From NCBI GenBank assembly GCA_039621445.1, contig CP154954.1:32403455-32467454 (forward strand): a stretch of 64,000 nucleotides of DNA, in the 5' to 3' direction. Position 1 is the stretch's first letter. Each line of letters starts with the position of its first letter. Shown here in pieces: positions 42,161 through 53,609 of this stretch. Below the pieces are notes generated by a model. That model ran no database searches. It was given only the letters and a program-made list of their open reading frames with translations, and was not told where the DNA came from. The position numbers were made by a program, and so were the translations under genes. The DNA comes from Euglena gracilis. Lineage: Eukaryota; Euglenida; Euglenophyceae; Euglenales.

Positions 42161-42714
42161 CCCCCCTGCTTCAAGATCTTGTCAACGACAAGGTCACACA
42201 ACACCGTAGGCCAGTGAGCGCTGGGACCCCCGGGTGTCGTTGGGGTGCCCTTGCCATCATTGATGCCTCAATGACAGAAAAGGAATCCCAACCGCCCAGG
42301 GCATCCCCCCAGAGCCTTTGGAAAAACTGTCGCAAACTGGTCCTTCCCCCCTTTTTCGACCAGCTTGCCACAGTAATCCCCAAAGGGTAGGGAGATGGAC
42401 AACAAACAAACAAAACGGGAGAGAATTGTGATTCGGAGGGGAAAAATTACAAAGCAGAAATGCAAAGCGAACTGACGCGATTGTCCACAGCCAAGTCCAA
42501 TTACCACCACCTCGACGCCAAATCACACACGGCAGAGGGTTTCTGCGTAAACGCTCGGATAACCCACAACCAGAGGGGCAGCAGCCAGCGGCATTGCCAC
42601 AGCCGTACGCGGCGATGACCACATTCGACCACCAGTAATTGAAATTGCGCGGCCATCCACAGCCACAGCAGCAGCAGCCTGCAATGTGAAATCTTCCCAC
42701 GAATCTGTCAAATC

Positions 42715-43077
42715 TTACTCCTGCTGGCGGCTGGCGGCTGCAATCTGCTGCCGCCTCCTCCGCCTCTGGAGTGTTCTGGGCTTGGGCTTGACTCCATCTG
42801 TCTGAACTTCCCTGTCCACAGTGGTAATCCCAGATGATGATTCCAATCTTGGAGATTGTGATGCCACAGGCATGGCCATGTTAGACACATCCTTTGACGT
42901 TTTCTGGCCTTTCAGACTTGACTTCTGAGGTTTGCTGGCCGGATTCCAATTGCTCTTCTCAGGCCATTGGCTCCCTTGGTGGCAATCTTGGCTTGTCTGT
43001 TTGTACGGGAGGTGTACTGTTTGTGAAGGCGGGGGCCCTGGCCCAGATGGCCTTTTCCTTGGCATTGCAATCTCCAA
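42715..43077 (-). CDS. Small basic ORF of the TRIM-like element (120 codons)
   Basis: The ATG lies inside the 5' LTR (MEIAMPRKRPSGPGPPPS) and the frame continues into the interior, ending in an Arg/Gln-rich C-terminus (LQRRRRRQQIAAASRQQE). There is no recognisable domain. It could be a gag remnant or a chance frame. Confidence 0.35.
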   Translation of the reverse strand: MEIAMPRKRPSGPGPPPSQTVHLPYKQTSQDCHQGSQWPEKSNWNPASKPQKSSLKGQKTSKDVSNMAMPVASQSPRLESSSGITTVDREVQTDGVKPKPRTLQRRRRRQQIAAASRQQE

Positions 43078-43264
43078 TCTGGCCTTTTTCAGTGATATCT
43101 GAACTTGTCCAAAACTTGATCTTTTCTGCCTTCCAACCTTCCCAGATCACTGGCAATAAGATGAAAACAGTACTGAAACTCCACGCAAACAGTACATGAC
43201 CCTTGCCACCTGCAAAGTAAGGCAGCAGGATTCAAATTTAAATTAGGATCTGCGCGAACCTACA
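43024..43264 (-). repeat. 5' LTR of the TRIM-like element
   Basis: 241 bp, upstream on the minus strand. Same TG...CA ends as its partner. Confidence 0.9.
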
Positions 43265-44461
43265 AAGGGTCCCCTTGTTGTACGCCAGAGGCACTCCGAA
43301 GGTGTGGTGACCCACAAAAGAGCGGGCTGTGTTCGACGTAGCAACTCTCGAACCAAACGTACGCCTCCGGGCAGCGTTTAGCCACTTCAGCAAGGACTGT
43401 CTTTCTTTTCACGCAATTAAAAGCATTGCTGAAATCTACCTGTAACAAAGCCCAGGTGTTGTCCTGTTGCATGTGCAGGTGATTCACTTCTTGCTGCAGT
43501 CCCATAGAAATGAGTTCACATGCCCCCTGGACCCCTACACCGCATTGTAGTGGCTGCAGTTCTTTAAGGCGGTCCCTGATTTTGGGGTGCCTCATCAAAT
43601 ATTTGTCCACCAATCGGCGCAGGCATTCCCCAGCTGCAATTGGTCGCGTGCCATCCTTCTTTGGGTCAGAAATGGGTTGGTATTGCCAAGCTCATCAAGG
43701 TTTTCGCTTGGATTGCAGGGTTTTCGAAGAGGAGTCAAACGGGCACCAGCGAAAACCCATGCCGCAGAGTTGTGAATTCCGTTTGTCAAACATGTTCGGA
43801 CGAATTGGTCCAAAATTGTGAGGAGTTGTTCTGATTGTGTCCCCAGGGGATCAGAGAGTATGTCTTTAAGATGATCTGGACGAAGTCCAGACGGTCCTGG
43901 TGAGGACTCCTTCGGGAAAGACATGACTGCTTTCCGTATTTCAATTAGGCGCTCCCTGGTTGCATCTTCACTGAGATCGAATTCGAGGCGAGGGAAGTCC
44001 GGAGGCAGATTTTGCCTTCCAGGTTGGGGTTCAGGAGGGTGCAAGGCAGCCAACCGTTCCAAGATTAGCGGGTCATCTGCATCTTGGATTCCATCAGAAG
44101 TCAGCATGCGGCAGGCTTTACTGACCGCCCCATGGCTGACAAGGCTTTGAACACGGTTGCACAATCTTTCTTGGCTTTCTGCATCGAAATTTTTTGTTTG
44201 ACTTCGTGTTCTCTTCTTTGGGTTTTGTGCATCGCGAATTTGGCGAGTCTCATCCCACGAATCTTCTGTGGACCGGTTGAGGTAGGCATTGGCTCTCTCA
44301 GTAATTTTCCGTCCAACTGCAGCCCAATGGCTTTTCCCGCTCCGCTTCAGTGGAGCAAGCACAGCTTGTGGGAAGCACCAAAGTGTGTGTAGGGTTTCCC
44401 ATCCTGGTTTTGATACAAAGCGACTGAGGGTGCTGCAAAAGGCGAGCCCAACGTTTCGCAA
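43265..44461 (-). pseudogene. RT N-terminal extension and fingers of E1
   Basis: Reads MRNVGLAFCSTLSRFVSKPG, WCFPQAVLAPLKRSG, VQSLVSHGAVSKACRMLTSD, ALHPPEPQPGRQNLPPDF, ESSPGPSGLRPDHLKD and FAGARLTPLRKP. Near 43,675 one G is missing relative to E2 and the frame shifts (E2: KKDGTRPIAAGECLRRLVGK). It resumes in another frame with PLQCGVGVQGACEL and LLQVDFSNAFNCVKRK (motif A), and ends at the LTR element in GVQQGDP. Confidence 0.8.
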
Positions 44462-44945
44462 CGCTCACCGTGGGATATGGACCAACGTGCCCCGCGTGTC
44501 TTGGGAAATTTCTTCCCAAGATGGCTGCAGTGGTGGGCAAGGTTGCGAGAAAGGAGTGACTTGCAGCGTATCAGCGTTCGTCGAGGATTGCGCTGGTGCT
44601 ACAGCCACGGGGTGCTGCGGCCTTCGACCATTTAGGCACTCTTGCTCTTGCCCTTGTGGTGAGGACGGCACAAAATTCTCAATCATCCCCTGGCCCTGCG
44701 GCGCACACCCGTGAATTTCGGAAATCGCTGAGCGCACCCGGGACTCTAGTTCGTCAATGACCATGATTTGCTCAGCTGCAGCTGCCCCGGGGCATTACAA
44801 CCTGGGACAAAGTAGGCGAGAACAGCGGCGTCGAGTGCATTGGAAACCAAGATCCAAGGAGTGGTCGCTCCGTCGGCGGCACAGCAGAGGTCTGTGCGGC
44901 TGAGGCCATTTCAACGTCCTCCTGCTGGGGAGGGCGGGTTTTTGT

Positions 44946-44975
44946 GGGACCTGGGTTGCTTTCAATGTCGCCACA
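44946..44975 (-). other. 2A motif GDIESNPGP, E1
   Basis: CGDIESNPGP preceded by SLAS, a full 2A consensus. Confidence 0.85.
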
Positions 44976-45191
44976 ACTGGCAAGGCTTTTACCCCTGCCA
45001 CACCAGGGGGGACTGTACCCATACCGCGTTTTTTCCTGGTCAATCGGTTGCCGTACGTGGTTGGCGTGCCCTGGGGCCACATTTGACAACTTAGAAGGCC
45101 CTGAGGCCATAGTGCAAGTTGGTCGTCCGCAATGGGGCCGGGTGCTAGGTCGCAGGGATAGGGGTCCTTCACGTGGGGTTATCCGGTGAAT

Positions 45192-45221
45192 AGGTCCTGG
45201 CTCAAGCTGAACGTCACCACA
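45192..45221 (-). other. 2A-like motif GDVQLEPGP, E1
   Basis: Keeps the D-V-x-x-x-PGP spacing but has Gln and Glu in place of the consensus Glu and Asn, so skipping may be weak or lost. Conserved in E2. Confidence 0.55.
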
Positions 45222-45871
45222 AACTGTGACATCTTGGTGTGTGGGCCTCTCGGTTTTGACAGCGTGGTTAGGGCTTATGTCACCTTGTTGGTCACCGCGT
45301 TGGCAGTTTGGTTGTCTTTGTGCTGTCCGTCGTGCCCTCCGGACGTGACGGTTAACAGAAACTGCTGATCTTGTCGGACGTAACAAGGCCATGATGTCCA
45401 GGATATCAACGGTGTGTACATTCAATGGGGAGAGGTCGGACGAGGAGGGCTCCGTTGGAGGTACTCTGGGGAAAGTGCTATCGGCCGGAGAACGTTGGGT
45501 AGTGTCATTAGGTGAATGGGGGGCAGGAAGAAATGAAAAGCCTCGCCGATGTTGCATACTTCGGACCATAAACATGTCAGCAACCACATAATGGCATGCA
45601 CACTCGATGGGGAGTCGTGACGTGGTGGTCGATGTGGCCATAGCCCTATGAGCACAAACAGAACTCCTCTCAAAACTTCCCAACATTCGGTGAGCTCATA
45701 GACGGTAGTGTCCTCAACCAGGACATCGGTAGGGAAGGCGTCTCGGAACGTTTGAAGTTCTGCATCCACCTCTTGAAGGCTCGCCAGCAGTCTGTGCCGA
45801 ACGAAGTTTTCTTGAGGTCCCCTGGAGACAGGGATTGTCGGTCTTTCCATGGTGGCCAGAAGGAAGTAGAT

Positions 45872-45898
45872 GGGTCCTGGTTGTGTTTGGACGTCACC
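45872..45898 (-). other. 2A-like motif GDVQTQPGP, E1
   Basis: Same spacing as 2A with Gln replacing the consensus Glu and Asn. Conserved in E2. Confidence 0.5.
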
Positions 45899-46261
45899 AT
45901 GGGTGGTGATTCGTTCCCCCCTTCCAGTCGGCTGGTGTCCTGCTGAAAACTTTTCCCGGGTTTGTTCTGCCGTGTATCCTCGGCTTGTTACAGAGTGTAC
46001 TTTTGCTGTCTCAGTAGATGGAAATACTGTGGCTGAAAAAAACAGGGCAGGTTTCCCTGTGGTGCAAGCACCAACCTGCCGAGGCAGTGATGGTTTCAAT
46101 GTCACACAAAGTGCATTTCAGCCAGTATGTAGCTTTGGGAAGAAGTGTACGGGAGGAGCCATCGGGGCCTTGCCGCAATGGTATTTCGGCCTTGATCCGA
46201 AAGAAATCAGTCATGTTCATGGCAACAAGTTGGTCCAATAGATCCATGACTTCACCACAGG

Positions 46262-46297
46262 GTCCATCAAATGCCGTCGGCGGCATTTGATGGACCT
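46262..46297. repeat. Perfect 16-bp inverted repeat replacing a 2A coding segment
   Basis: Arms GGTCCATCAAATGCCG and CGGCATTTGATGGACC with spacer TCGG. E2 has non-palindromic sequence here encoding GDVETNPGP. The left arm matches E2 better than the right, so the right arm looks copied from the left. Confidence 0.85.
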
Positions 46298-46403
46298 GGA
46301 TGAAAATGCGTCTTCCGGATTCTTCCCCCCGTGTGGGCCTGCAGAGCAGAGGTGTATGTTGCCGACTGTTTCTGCCATGTGGAATTTTTTTGTGGCAGCA
46401 CAA

Positions 46404-48295
46404 GAGTAATAGTCCGACAGGGAGTCATTTGAGTCATCAAGATCGCTGGCGGTCCATACAGACGGGGAAAGACGATCAGCCAATCCAACCTCACACGCAA
46501 ACTGTAACGGTCTGGGCATGTCATCCATCTGCCAAATTCTTGGGCAGTATCGCCAGGCAATGGGCAGGGTTGGCTCTCGGGAGGGTGTCAGCCTCTTCTT
46601 TGTCCTCGGGGGGCGGACTGCTTCTGCTGCAGGCACTTTTTGTTTGATTTTTTGTGCGATAGCTCGGCGTACTTTTTCTGTGTGCAACATGTCCACTCCC
46701 TCCTCATGTTGTTCGTCTGGTCGGTGTTGATGAAGAATCTGGGCGATTCTGATCCGTTCCAGGATGAGGTTCTTTTTTGGTGGGTGGGGGGGGGCGATTG
46801 CACAACGTTTGGCGCTGCCAGTGGCAACGTGAGTTTCATGTCTGTGTGCACCAATTTTTGTGACTGCCGAATGTCCACTGTTCTGCCAATGTCGACCCAC
46901 TTTTCCTGAATGTTGGCCAGTTTTCTGGCGACCATCTCGTGAAATAAAATGCCTCCTGCTTGCTGTCTCATGCGCCTTCTCCAAAAAAATTCTTCCCTGA
47001 AGGACCGAAACTCTGGTGTTTCCCAAACTGGGACCCCTTCAAGGGGGGTGTTGGGTGGGGAGGCTGGTAAATCTGTTGCCTGGGGGGGGTCTTGCCATTG
47101 AAAGGGGCTGGGTTCCTCCTGCAGGATCACTGTGCCCAGTTTTGCCCACTGTGTGCCATCAAACATGGTGGGTTTTGTTGGAATTTTAAAAATGCGAAAT
47201 GGTGGGCCTGGCCCCCCCCCTCTTGCAGGGGGGCTGATATTGGGGGCTGGTGCTGAGATCTTTTGGGGTTGCATTTGGCTGGGGTTGATGATCCTCCTCT
47301 TTTGGGTGGGGGGGGGTTGTTTTGCAGACTCCCTTTGATACGGAGTTGCCTTGGGATGAAATTCTTGATCCACTTGTTTTACTGGGTGAAGGTATTGTGT
47401 TGAGTTGTCCCCTCTTTGGGGGGGACTTTGTGAGACAAAAGACAAAGGGAAAGCTGCAGGCAGAAGAGCACATTGGAAGGCTGATGGTGATGCCAGTACC
47501 ACATCTGGGATTAAGGGTGCTGGCAGGCTAGGGTTGTGTAATGGTGTTGGGGGGTACTTCTGAACTCTGGCCTGTGCTGAGAAAGGCTCTGAGGCTTCTG
47601 AAGAGTTCAGCCTCTCTCCTTCTCTGCTCCTCTTCTCTGATCCAATTCTTCCTCTGGTCATCTTCTCTGCTCCAGTTTGATTGCAGTGGTTGCTGAGATT
47701 GCTGGGGTTCACCCCAAAGGTTGGTCTGTGATGGAATGTACATTTGTATGATTGATGTGACAGATGGACATACTTGATTTCTGCCCACTGGTGGGCATTG
47801 GAATGGGTTGTTCACTGGAATGCCCACTGATGGGCCTGACTGTGGAATGCCCACTGATGGGCTTGCTGTACAGGGGGGCCCCAGACTCACTTGCTGATGG
47901 AGCTGGGGCTGAGGAGAACTCTGTTGAGATATATGATAACTGGGTCGACCTCTCTGCCATGGGGGCTTGTAATCTCTTCCAAACCTTCTCTGTAGGTACT
48001 CTTTATGCTCTTCCCTCTCTTGCCATGTCCTCTTCTTTCTCTGTGAGCTGCTGTGTTGACTTTCTCTGTCACTATGTACAGGGCGGTCAGCAATGAGTCG
48101 TTGTGCCACAGCAGTGGTTAGCACCGGCACCAACAGCGGTAACAACATCTTGGCCAGCAGCTCCAACTGTCCAGTGTCCACTGCAACAGTAGGTGTACTT
48201 GAAGGGTTGGTTGTGGTAGCAGCTTGGTTGACAAGGGGTGTATTGTCTTGAGTCTTGGGGTCTTCTGGAGGGCCATCCGGCCACTTTGCAGCCAT
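46404..48295 (-). pseudogene. Pro-rich N-terminal region of E1
   Basis: Starts at ATG 48295 (MAAKWPDGPPEDPKTQDN) in a Kozak-like context. A first frame of 255 codons is Gln/Ser/Pro-rich with WQEREEHKEYLQRRFGRDYK. It passes into a second frame (PPFRIFKIPTKPTMFDGTQW, WRRRMRQQAGGILFHEMVAR, DIGRTVDIRQSQK), then a third (IRIAQILHQHRP, KVRRAIAQKIKQKVPAAEAV). The frame breaks are at G or A runs. No known domain; a gag-like RNA-binding role is only an inference from position. Confidence 0.65.
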
Positions 48296-48340
48296 GGTGA
48301 TTATGCAGACGAAAAAAAATAGACACTCAGAAAGCCTGAT

Positions 48341-48417
48341 GAGTGTCTTATGAGAATTTTTTTTTGGAAATTGGAACTCTCCGACCTGTCTTCAGCGGCC
48401 TAGGAGGATCACTCCGA
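48341..48417. other. Spacer between E1 5' end and E2 3' end
   Basis: A poly-T run and unassigned sequence. To its left, at 48320-48334, stands the TAGACACTCAGAAAG motif. Confidence 0.5.
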
Positions 48418-48972
48418 GCCGAAGTCCTGTGCGGGTGAGAGTAATGCACATACCAAGTTCTCAGGGTGGGAGGGGCGAGAGTCGAAGGTGAAATAGAAGG
48501 GCGGTGAGGGGCACAGTACGGAGGGGAGATAGCGAGTGTGAGAGGAAAGTGTACAGCGGCAGGGAAGGTTCAATAGAACGGCCACGGGGACTGTTGAGTG
48601 TTGAGGTTGTGGCAGCGACAAGTTTAGGTTTGGGTTTAGGGGAGTTGGCGCAGGGAAGGCTCTGTTTTCAGTGCGGTAAGGGTTTGGACGTGTTTTTAGT
48701 CTCGTGGTTGGTTATGCGTACGGTTGGTGTGTCATGGAGCCTTCGGCCCTGTGGTCAAATTGCTTACTCCGTCTCATATGGGCAATGGGTGGTGGGATCC
48801 ACCGTTCCAGATGGCTCCACCACTGTTCCTCAAGCCAATTGACAGCCACTTCTCTTGTCAATGTGGGACACAGGTTGCCGATGGTTGGGTACCGTTGTTT
48901 ACTTTTTTGACAAGTTATGAATGGTTTAAGGACAATTGTTTGTTCTGGGTCTAGGGGTCGTAGTGGTCTTCT
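48418..48972 (-). other. 3' region of E2 including an F-like C-terminal relict
   Basis: Around 48,870-48,775 (minus) the sequence again matches the end of F (ACAAGAGAAGTGGC, GGAGCCATCTGGA, GGATCCCACCACCCAT). The terminal GCCGAAGTCCTGTGCGGGTG block stands at 48,418-48,437 on the plus strand. Confidence 0.65.
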
Positions 48973-51844
48973 TTACAGACAATACGGCTGGTGTATGGTG
49001 TTGGTTACGTCTGGATCTGTGTCGTTGCCTGCATACCGTCCCCAGATTACTTGTCGCGCGATCTCTCGCGCAACAGTGATTGATAGAAGTTGCCATGTGT
49101 CGGCCTCAGTTTTGCGTTTTGACCATGCATCTTGTTGACCGAGGAGAAGCTTCATCAGTGTTGACATTAAGGATAGCGCTTCTTGGCCTAAGCCGCCATA
49201 GCAGTCAACAACAAATGGAATGCAGGTCCATCCCATCCTCCCACAGGTGGCGTCATATTTTGAATGTTTTTCCTTCTCTTGGCGTTCATACCATTCAGTT
49301 AGATCAGCTGCGTCACGCAACGGTCTGTACGGTGCTGCTGTGTGTCTCACTGTGATATCCACTGCTCCAGGACCATTGGCGTCAAGTCTGCTGATGAGGA
49401 CATCGCCCGGGCGTGTTCTCTCTAGACCTCCTTGTTCTTTTTTTGCTGTAAACCCAGCATCATGTGCCAGTTGGAACACAAAGTCCTGGATTGCACCATG
49501 TCGCCGCGTGATGCCATTTGAGCTGCAGCATACAAGGTGATTACCCAGGTTGTCCATTGGCTTGGTGCAGCGTGGGCACGTTGATCCCGTTGGTGGGCAA
49601 ACTGGTGCTCCCAGTGACCACTTTAGAAATCCTTTGAATTCGGCAGAAGCAACCAATGTTTTCAGTCCAGAGGATGGTGTGACAGAAGCCCAGGCCATTG
49701 CGTGGGGCCGCTGTTGGCTTGCGAACCGGACGGCGTCTTGACCGTGAAGGTTGGAGGATAATACCTTTTGTCGTTGTTTCGCAAAGCATTCACCCCACCA
49801 CTTCTGTTGAATGTGAGGGCTTTGGGCTTCGTTCAAGAGTGATACATCCGCGGCCCATGTGTGCGTTGGGGGAGTTCCTTCGAGGATGGATTTGGCAGAG
49901 GACAGGCACTCCGCAGTGTCTTTCGGTACTCCTCGGTCTGCCAGGCCCAGGGTGCGTCTGCCATTGCTGACAAACGTCACAATGCCGGATATCCGTGCTG
50001 GGAGACGTTCCCGTGATGGGTCCCGAATTCCGAGTCCGCCATGACGCACAGGTAGGGTGGCCTGAGCCCATTGGTTGTCATCGATGAGGGATCCAACAAT
50101 GTTGCTCATTGTGTTCCTGATTTCTTTGGTCAACAGAGCACATGCGTCATTTGCCTGCCCCAGTTCTGTTGCACGCAGGAGGTCATTAACTTTGCATGCA
50201 TCTAGGCAGGTTCGTAAGAGGCAGAACTGAATATGGGCCTGCGGCAGGTTCAAAAGGGCCCGGCAAGCTTTTGCACACTTGTTGCACGTTCAGCCCACAC
50301 TTCCCCCGCAAAGCCTCCACTTTGTGGATAGCATACCGGGATCCCAGGGCCCGTATACCAGAATCGGGGGAGTAGTTCACGATTGGGACTGCACGAAGTG
50401 GGCTGTTTTGCGGCATTTCAGCACGATTGGCTTCTGTTGCTGCAGGGCCCCACAGGCGGCATTTTTTTTTTTTGTTGTGTATGCCTAGTAGCGTCCCCTG
50501 TCGTTGAATTTCTGTAATTGCTGCATGTAATTGTGGGAGGGTTCCCAGGATGTGTCCATCATCCAAATACCACAATTGGAGTGGCACCACGTCTTGCAAG
50601 GACTCAACGAGAGATTGCAGCGCCAAGGCGAATCCGGCTGGGCCACAAGGGTCCCCTTGTTGTACGCCAGAGGCACTCCGAAGGTGTGATGACCCACAAA
50701 AGAGCGGGCTGTGTTCGACGTAGCAACTCTCGAACCAAACGTACGCCTCCGGGCAGCGTTTAGCCACTTCAGCAAGGACTGTCTTTCTTTTCACGCAATT
50801 AAAAGCATTGCTGAAATCTACCTGTAACAAAGCCTAGGTGCTGTCCTGTTGCATGTGCAGGTGATTTACTTCTTGCTGCAGTCCCATAGCAATGAGTTCA
50901 CATGCCCCCTGGACCCCTACACCGCATTGTAGTGGCTGCAGTTCTTTAAGGCGGTCCCTGATTTTGGGGTGCCTCATCAAATATTTGCCCACCAATCGGC
51001 GCAGGCATTCCCCAGCTGCAATTGGTCGCGTGCCATCCTTCTTTGGGTCAGGAATGGGGTTGGCATTGCCAAGCTCATCAAGGTTTTCGCTTGGATTGCA
51101 GGGTTTTCGAAGAGGAGTCAAACGGGCACCAGCGAAAATCCATGCCACTGAGTTGTCAATTCCGTTTGTCAAACATGTTCGGATGAATTGGTCCAAAATT
51201 GTGAGGAGTTGTTCAGATTGTGTCCCCAGGGGATCAGAGAGCATGTCTTTGAGATGATCTGGACGAAGTCCAAACGGTCCCGGTGAGGACTCCTTCGGGA
51301 ATGACATGACTGCTTTCCGTATTTCAATTAGGCGCTCCCTGGTTGCATCTTCACTGAGATCGAATTCGAGGCGAGGGAAGTCCGGAGGCAGATTTTGCCT
51401 TCCAGGTTGGGGTTCAGGAGGGTGCAAGGCAGCCAACCGTTCCAAGATTAGCGGGTCATCTGCATCTTGGATTCCATCAGAAGTCAGCATGCGGCAGGCT
51501 TTACTGACCGCCCCATGGCTGACAAGGCTTTGAACACGGTTGCACAATCTTTCTTGGCTTTCTGCATCGAAATTTTTTGTCTGACTTCGTGTTCTCTTCT
51601 TTGGGTTTTGTGCATCGCGAATTTGGCGAGTCTCATCCCACGAATCTTCTGTGGACCGGTTGAGGTAGGCATTGGCTCTCTCAGTAATTTTCCGTCCAAC
51701 TGCAGCCCAATGGCTTTTCCCGCTGCGCTTCAATGGAGCAAGCACAGCTTTTGGGAAGCACCAAAGTGCGTGTAGGGTCTCCCATCCTGGCTTGGACACA
51801 AAGCGACTGAGGGTGCTGCAAAAGGCGAGCCCAACGTTTCGCAA
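48973..51844 (-). pseudogene. RT and restriction-like endonuclease of E2
   Basis: In order: FVSKPGWETLHALWCFPKAV, VQSLVSHGAVSKACRMLTSD, SSPGPFGLRPDHLKD, KKDGTRPIAAGECLRRLVGK, PLQCGVGVQGACEL; then TAG where E1 has Trp (50831-50833); then LQVDFSNAFNCVKRK, GVQQGDPCGPAGFALALQ and WYLDDGHILG (catalytic 50558-50569). A run of T has changed HLNAKK to HNKKKK. Two 1-bp deletions (about 50,340 and 50,270) lead to the last frame with LPVRHGGLGIRDP, CPRCTKPMDNLGNHLVCC (knuckle), TRRHGAIQDF, RPGDVLISRLDANGPGAVDI and HQPYCL. Confidence 0.85.
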
Positions 51845-52274
51845 CGCTCACCGTGGGATATGGACCAACGTGCCTCGACTGTCTTGGGAAATTTCTTCCC
51901 AAGATGGCTGCAGTGGTGGGCAAGGTTGCGAAAAGGGAGTGACTTGCACCGTATCAGCGTTCGTCGAGGATTGCGCTGGTGCTGGGGCCACGGGGGGCTG
52001 CGGCCTTCGACCATTTAGGCACTCTTGCTCTTGCCCTTGTGGTGAGGACGGCACAAAATTCTTCATCATTCCCCTGGCCCTGCGGCGCACACCCGGGGCC
52101 CCCGTTCAAACTGGGAAACGGCATTATAGCCTGGGACAAAGTAGGCGAGAACAGCGGCGTCGAGTGCATTGGAAACCAAGATCCAAGGAGTGGTCGCTCC
52201 GTCGGCGGCACAGCAGAGGTCTGTGCGGCTGAGGCCATTTCAACGTCCTCCTGCTGGGGAGGGCGGGTTTTTGT

Positions 52275-52304
52275 GGGACCTGGGTTGCTTTCAATGTCGC
52301 CACA
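52275..52304 (-). other. 2A motif GDIESNPGP, E2
   Basis: CGDIESNPGP, full consensus, nearest to the RT. Confidence 0.85.
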
Positions 52305-52520
52305 ACTGGCAAGGCTTTTACCCCTGCCACACCAGGGGGGACTGTACCCATACCGCGTTTTTTCCTGGTCAATCAGTTGCCGTACATGGTTGGCGTGCCC
52401 TGGGGCCACAGTTGACAACTTAGAAGGCCCTGGGGCCAGAGGGCAAGTCGGTCGTCGGCAATGGGGCCGGGTGCTAGGTCGCAGGGATAGGGGTCCTTCA
52501 CGTGGGGTTATCCGGTGAAT

Positions 52521-52550
52521 AGGTCCCGGCTCGAGCTGAACGTCACCACA
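52521..52550 (-). other. 2A-like motif GDVQLEPGP, E2
   Basis: PGP end and D-V spacing kept; consensus Glu and Asn replaced. Confidence 0.55.
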
Positions 52551-53200
52551 AAGTGTGACATCTTGGTGTGTGGGCCTTTCGGCTATGACAGCGTCGTTAG
52601 GGCTTATGTCACCGTGTTGGTCACCTCGTTGGTAGTTTGGTTGTCTTTGTGCTGTCCGTCGTGCCCTCCGGACATGACGGTCAACAGAAACTACTGATCT
52701 TGTCGGACGTAAGAAGGCCATGATGTCCAGGATATCAACGGTGTGCACATTCAATGGGGAGAGGTCGGACGAGGAGGGCTCCGTTGGGGGTACTCTGGGG
52801 AAAGTGCCTCTCGGCCGGAGAACGTTGGTAGTGTCATTAGGTGAATAGGGGGCAGGTAGAGGTGAAAGGCCTCGCCGATGTTGCATACTTCGGACCATAA
52901 ACAAGTCAGCAACCACATAATGGCATGCACACTCGATGGGGAGTCGTGACGTGGTGGTCGATGTGGCCATAGCCCTATGAGCACAAACAGAACTCCTCCC
53001 AAAACTTCCCAACATTCGGTGAGCTCATAGACGGTAGTGTCCTCAACCAGGACATCGGTAGGGAAGGCGTCTCGGAAAGTTTGAAGTTCTGCATCCACCT
53101 CTTGAAGGCTCGCAAGCAATCTGTGCCGAACGAAGTTTTCTTGAAGTCCCCTGGAGACAGGGATTGTCGGTCTTTCCATGGTGGCCAGACGGAAGTAGAT

Positions 53201-53227
53201 GGGTCCTGGTTGTGTTTGGACGTCACC
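53201..53227 (-). other. 2A-like motif GDVQTQPGP, E2
   Basis: PGP end and D-V spacing kept; Gln at both otherwise invariant positions. Confidence 0.5.
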
Positions 53228-53609
53228 ATGGGTGGTGATTCGTTCCCCCCTTCCAGTCGGCTGGTGTCCTGCTGAAAACTTTTCCCGGGTTTGTTCTGCC
53301 GTGTATCCTCGGCTTGTTACAGAGTGTACTTTTGCTGTCTCAGTAGATGGAAATACTGTGGCTGAAAAAAACAGGGCAGGTTTCCCTGTGGTGCAAGCAC
53401 CAACCTGCCGAGGCAGTGATGGTTTCAATGTCACACAAAGTGCATTTCAGCCAGTATGTAGCTTTGGGAAGAAGTGATTGGGAGGAGCCATCGGGGCCTT
53501 TCCGCAACGGTAGTTCGGCCTTGATCCGAAAGAAATCAGTCATGTTCATGGCAACAAGTTGGTCCAATAGATCCATGACTTCACCACAGGGGCCATTAAC
53601 TGCCGTCAG

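Larger units (their letters stand above)
41920..43264 (-). mobile_element. 1,345-bp non-autonomous LTR retrotransposon (TRIM-like) in E1
   Basis: Two 241-bp direct repeats (41920-42160 and 43024-43264), each starting TG and ending CA, differ at one visible base. The insertion is flanked by AAGG on both sides (41916-41919 and 43265-43268), while E2 has a single AAGG. On the minus strand a purine tract GAAGCAGGGGGG abuts the LTR at 42161-42172, so the element is read on the minus strand. The interior of 863 bp lacks RT and integrase. No obvious tRNA-complementary TGG primer site was found. The near-identical LTRs imply recent insertion. Confidence 0.9.
44465..46403 (-). pseudogene. 2A-separated middle region of E1
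   Basis: Several frames together encode a Cys/His segment (CTLCDIETITASAGWC), then GDVQTQPGP (45872-45898), a segment with LQEVDAELQTFRDAFPTDVL and hydrophobic LFVLIGLWPH, then CGDVQLEPGP (45192-45221), LAPGPSK-like sequence, CGDIESNPGP (44946-44975), and a Pro/Gln-rich linker to WEEISQDTRGTLVHIPR just before the RT extension. The first 2A of E2 is absent and is replaced by a palindrome at 46262-46297. Confidence 0.7.
39643..48340 (-). mobile_element. Non-LTR retrotransposon E1 (with nested LTR element)
   Basis: Minus-strand element: Pro-rich N-terminus (from ATG 48295), segments separated by 2A motifs, RT, knuckle, endonuclease, and a 3' region that contains a relict of an F-like C-terminus. 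Compared with E2 it has a 1,345-bp insertion at 41,920, a 1-bp deletion near 43,675, a TGA near 40,875 and loss of the first 2A. It does not end in the shared tail of the other elements. Confidence 0.85.

Noticed and set aside
42257-42700. Cys/Trp-rich 147-codon frame inside the TRIM-like element
   Set aside because: Composition is an artefact of GCTGC repeats; no domain and no support for its start.
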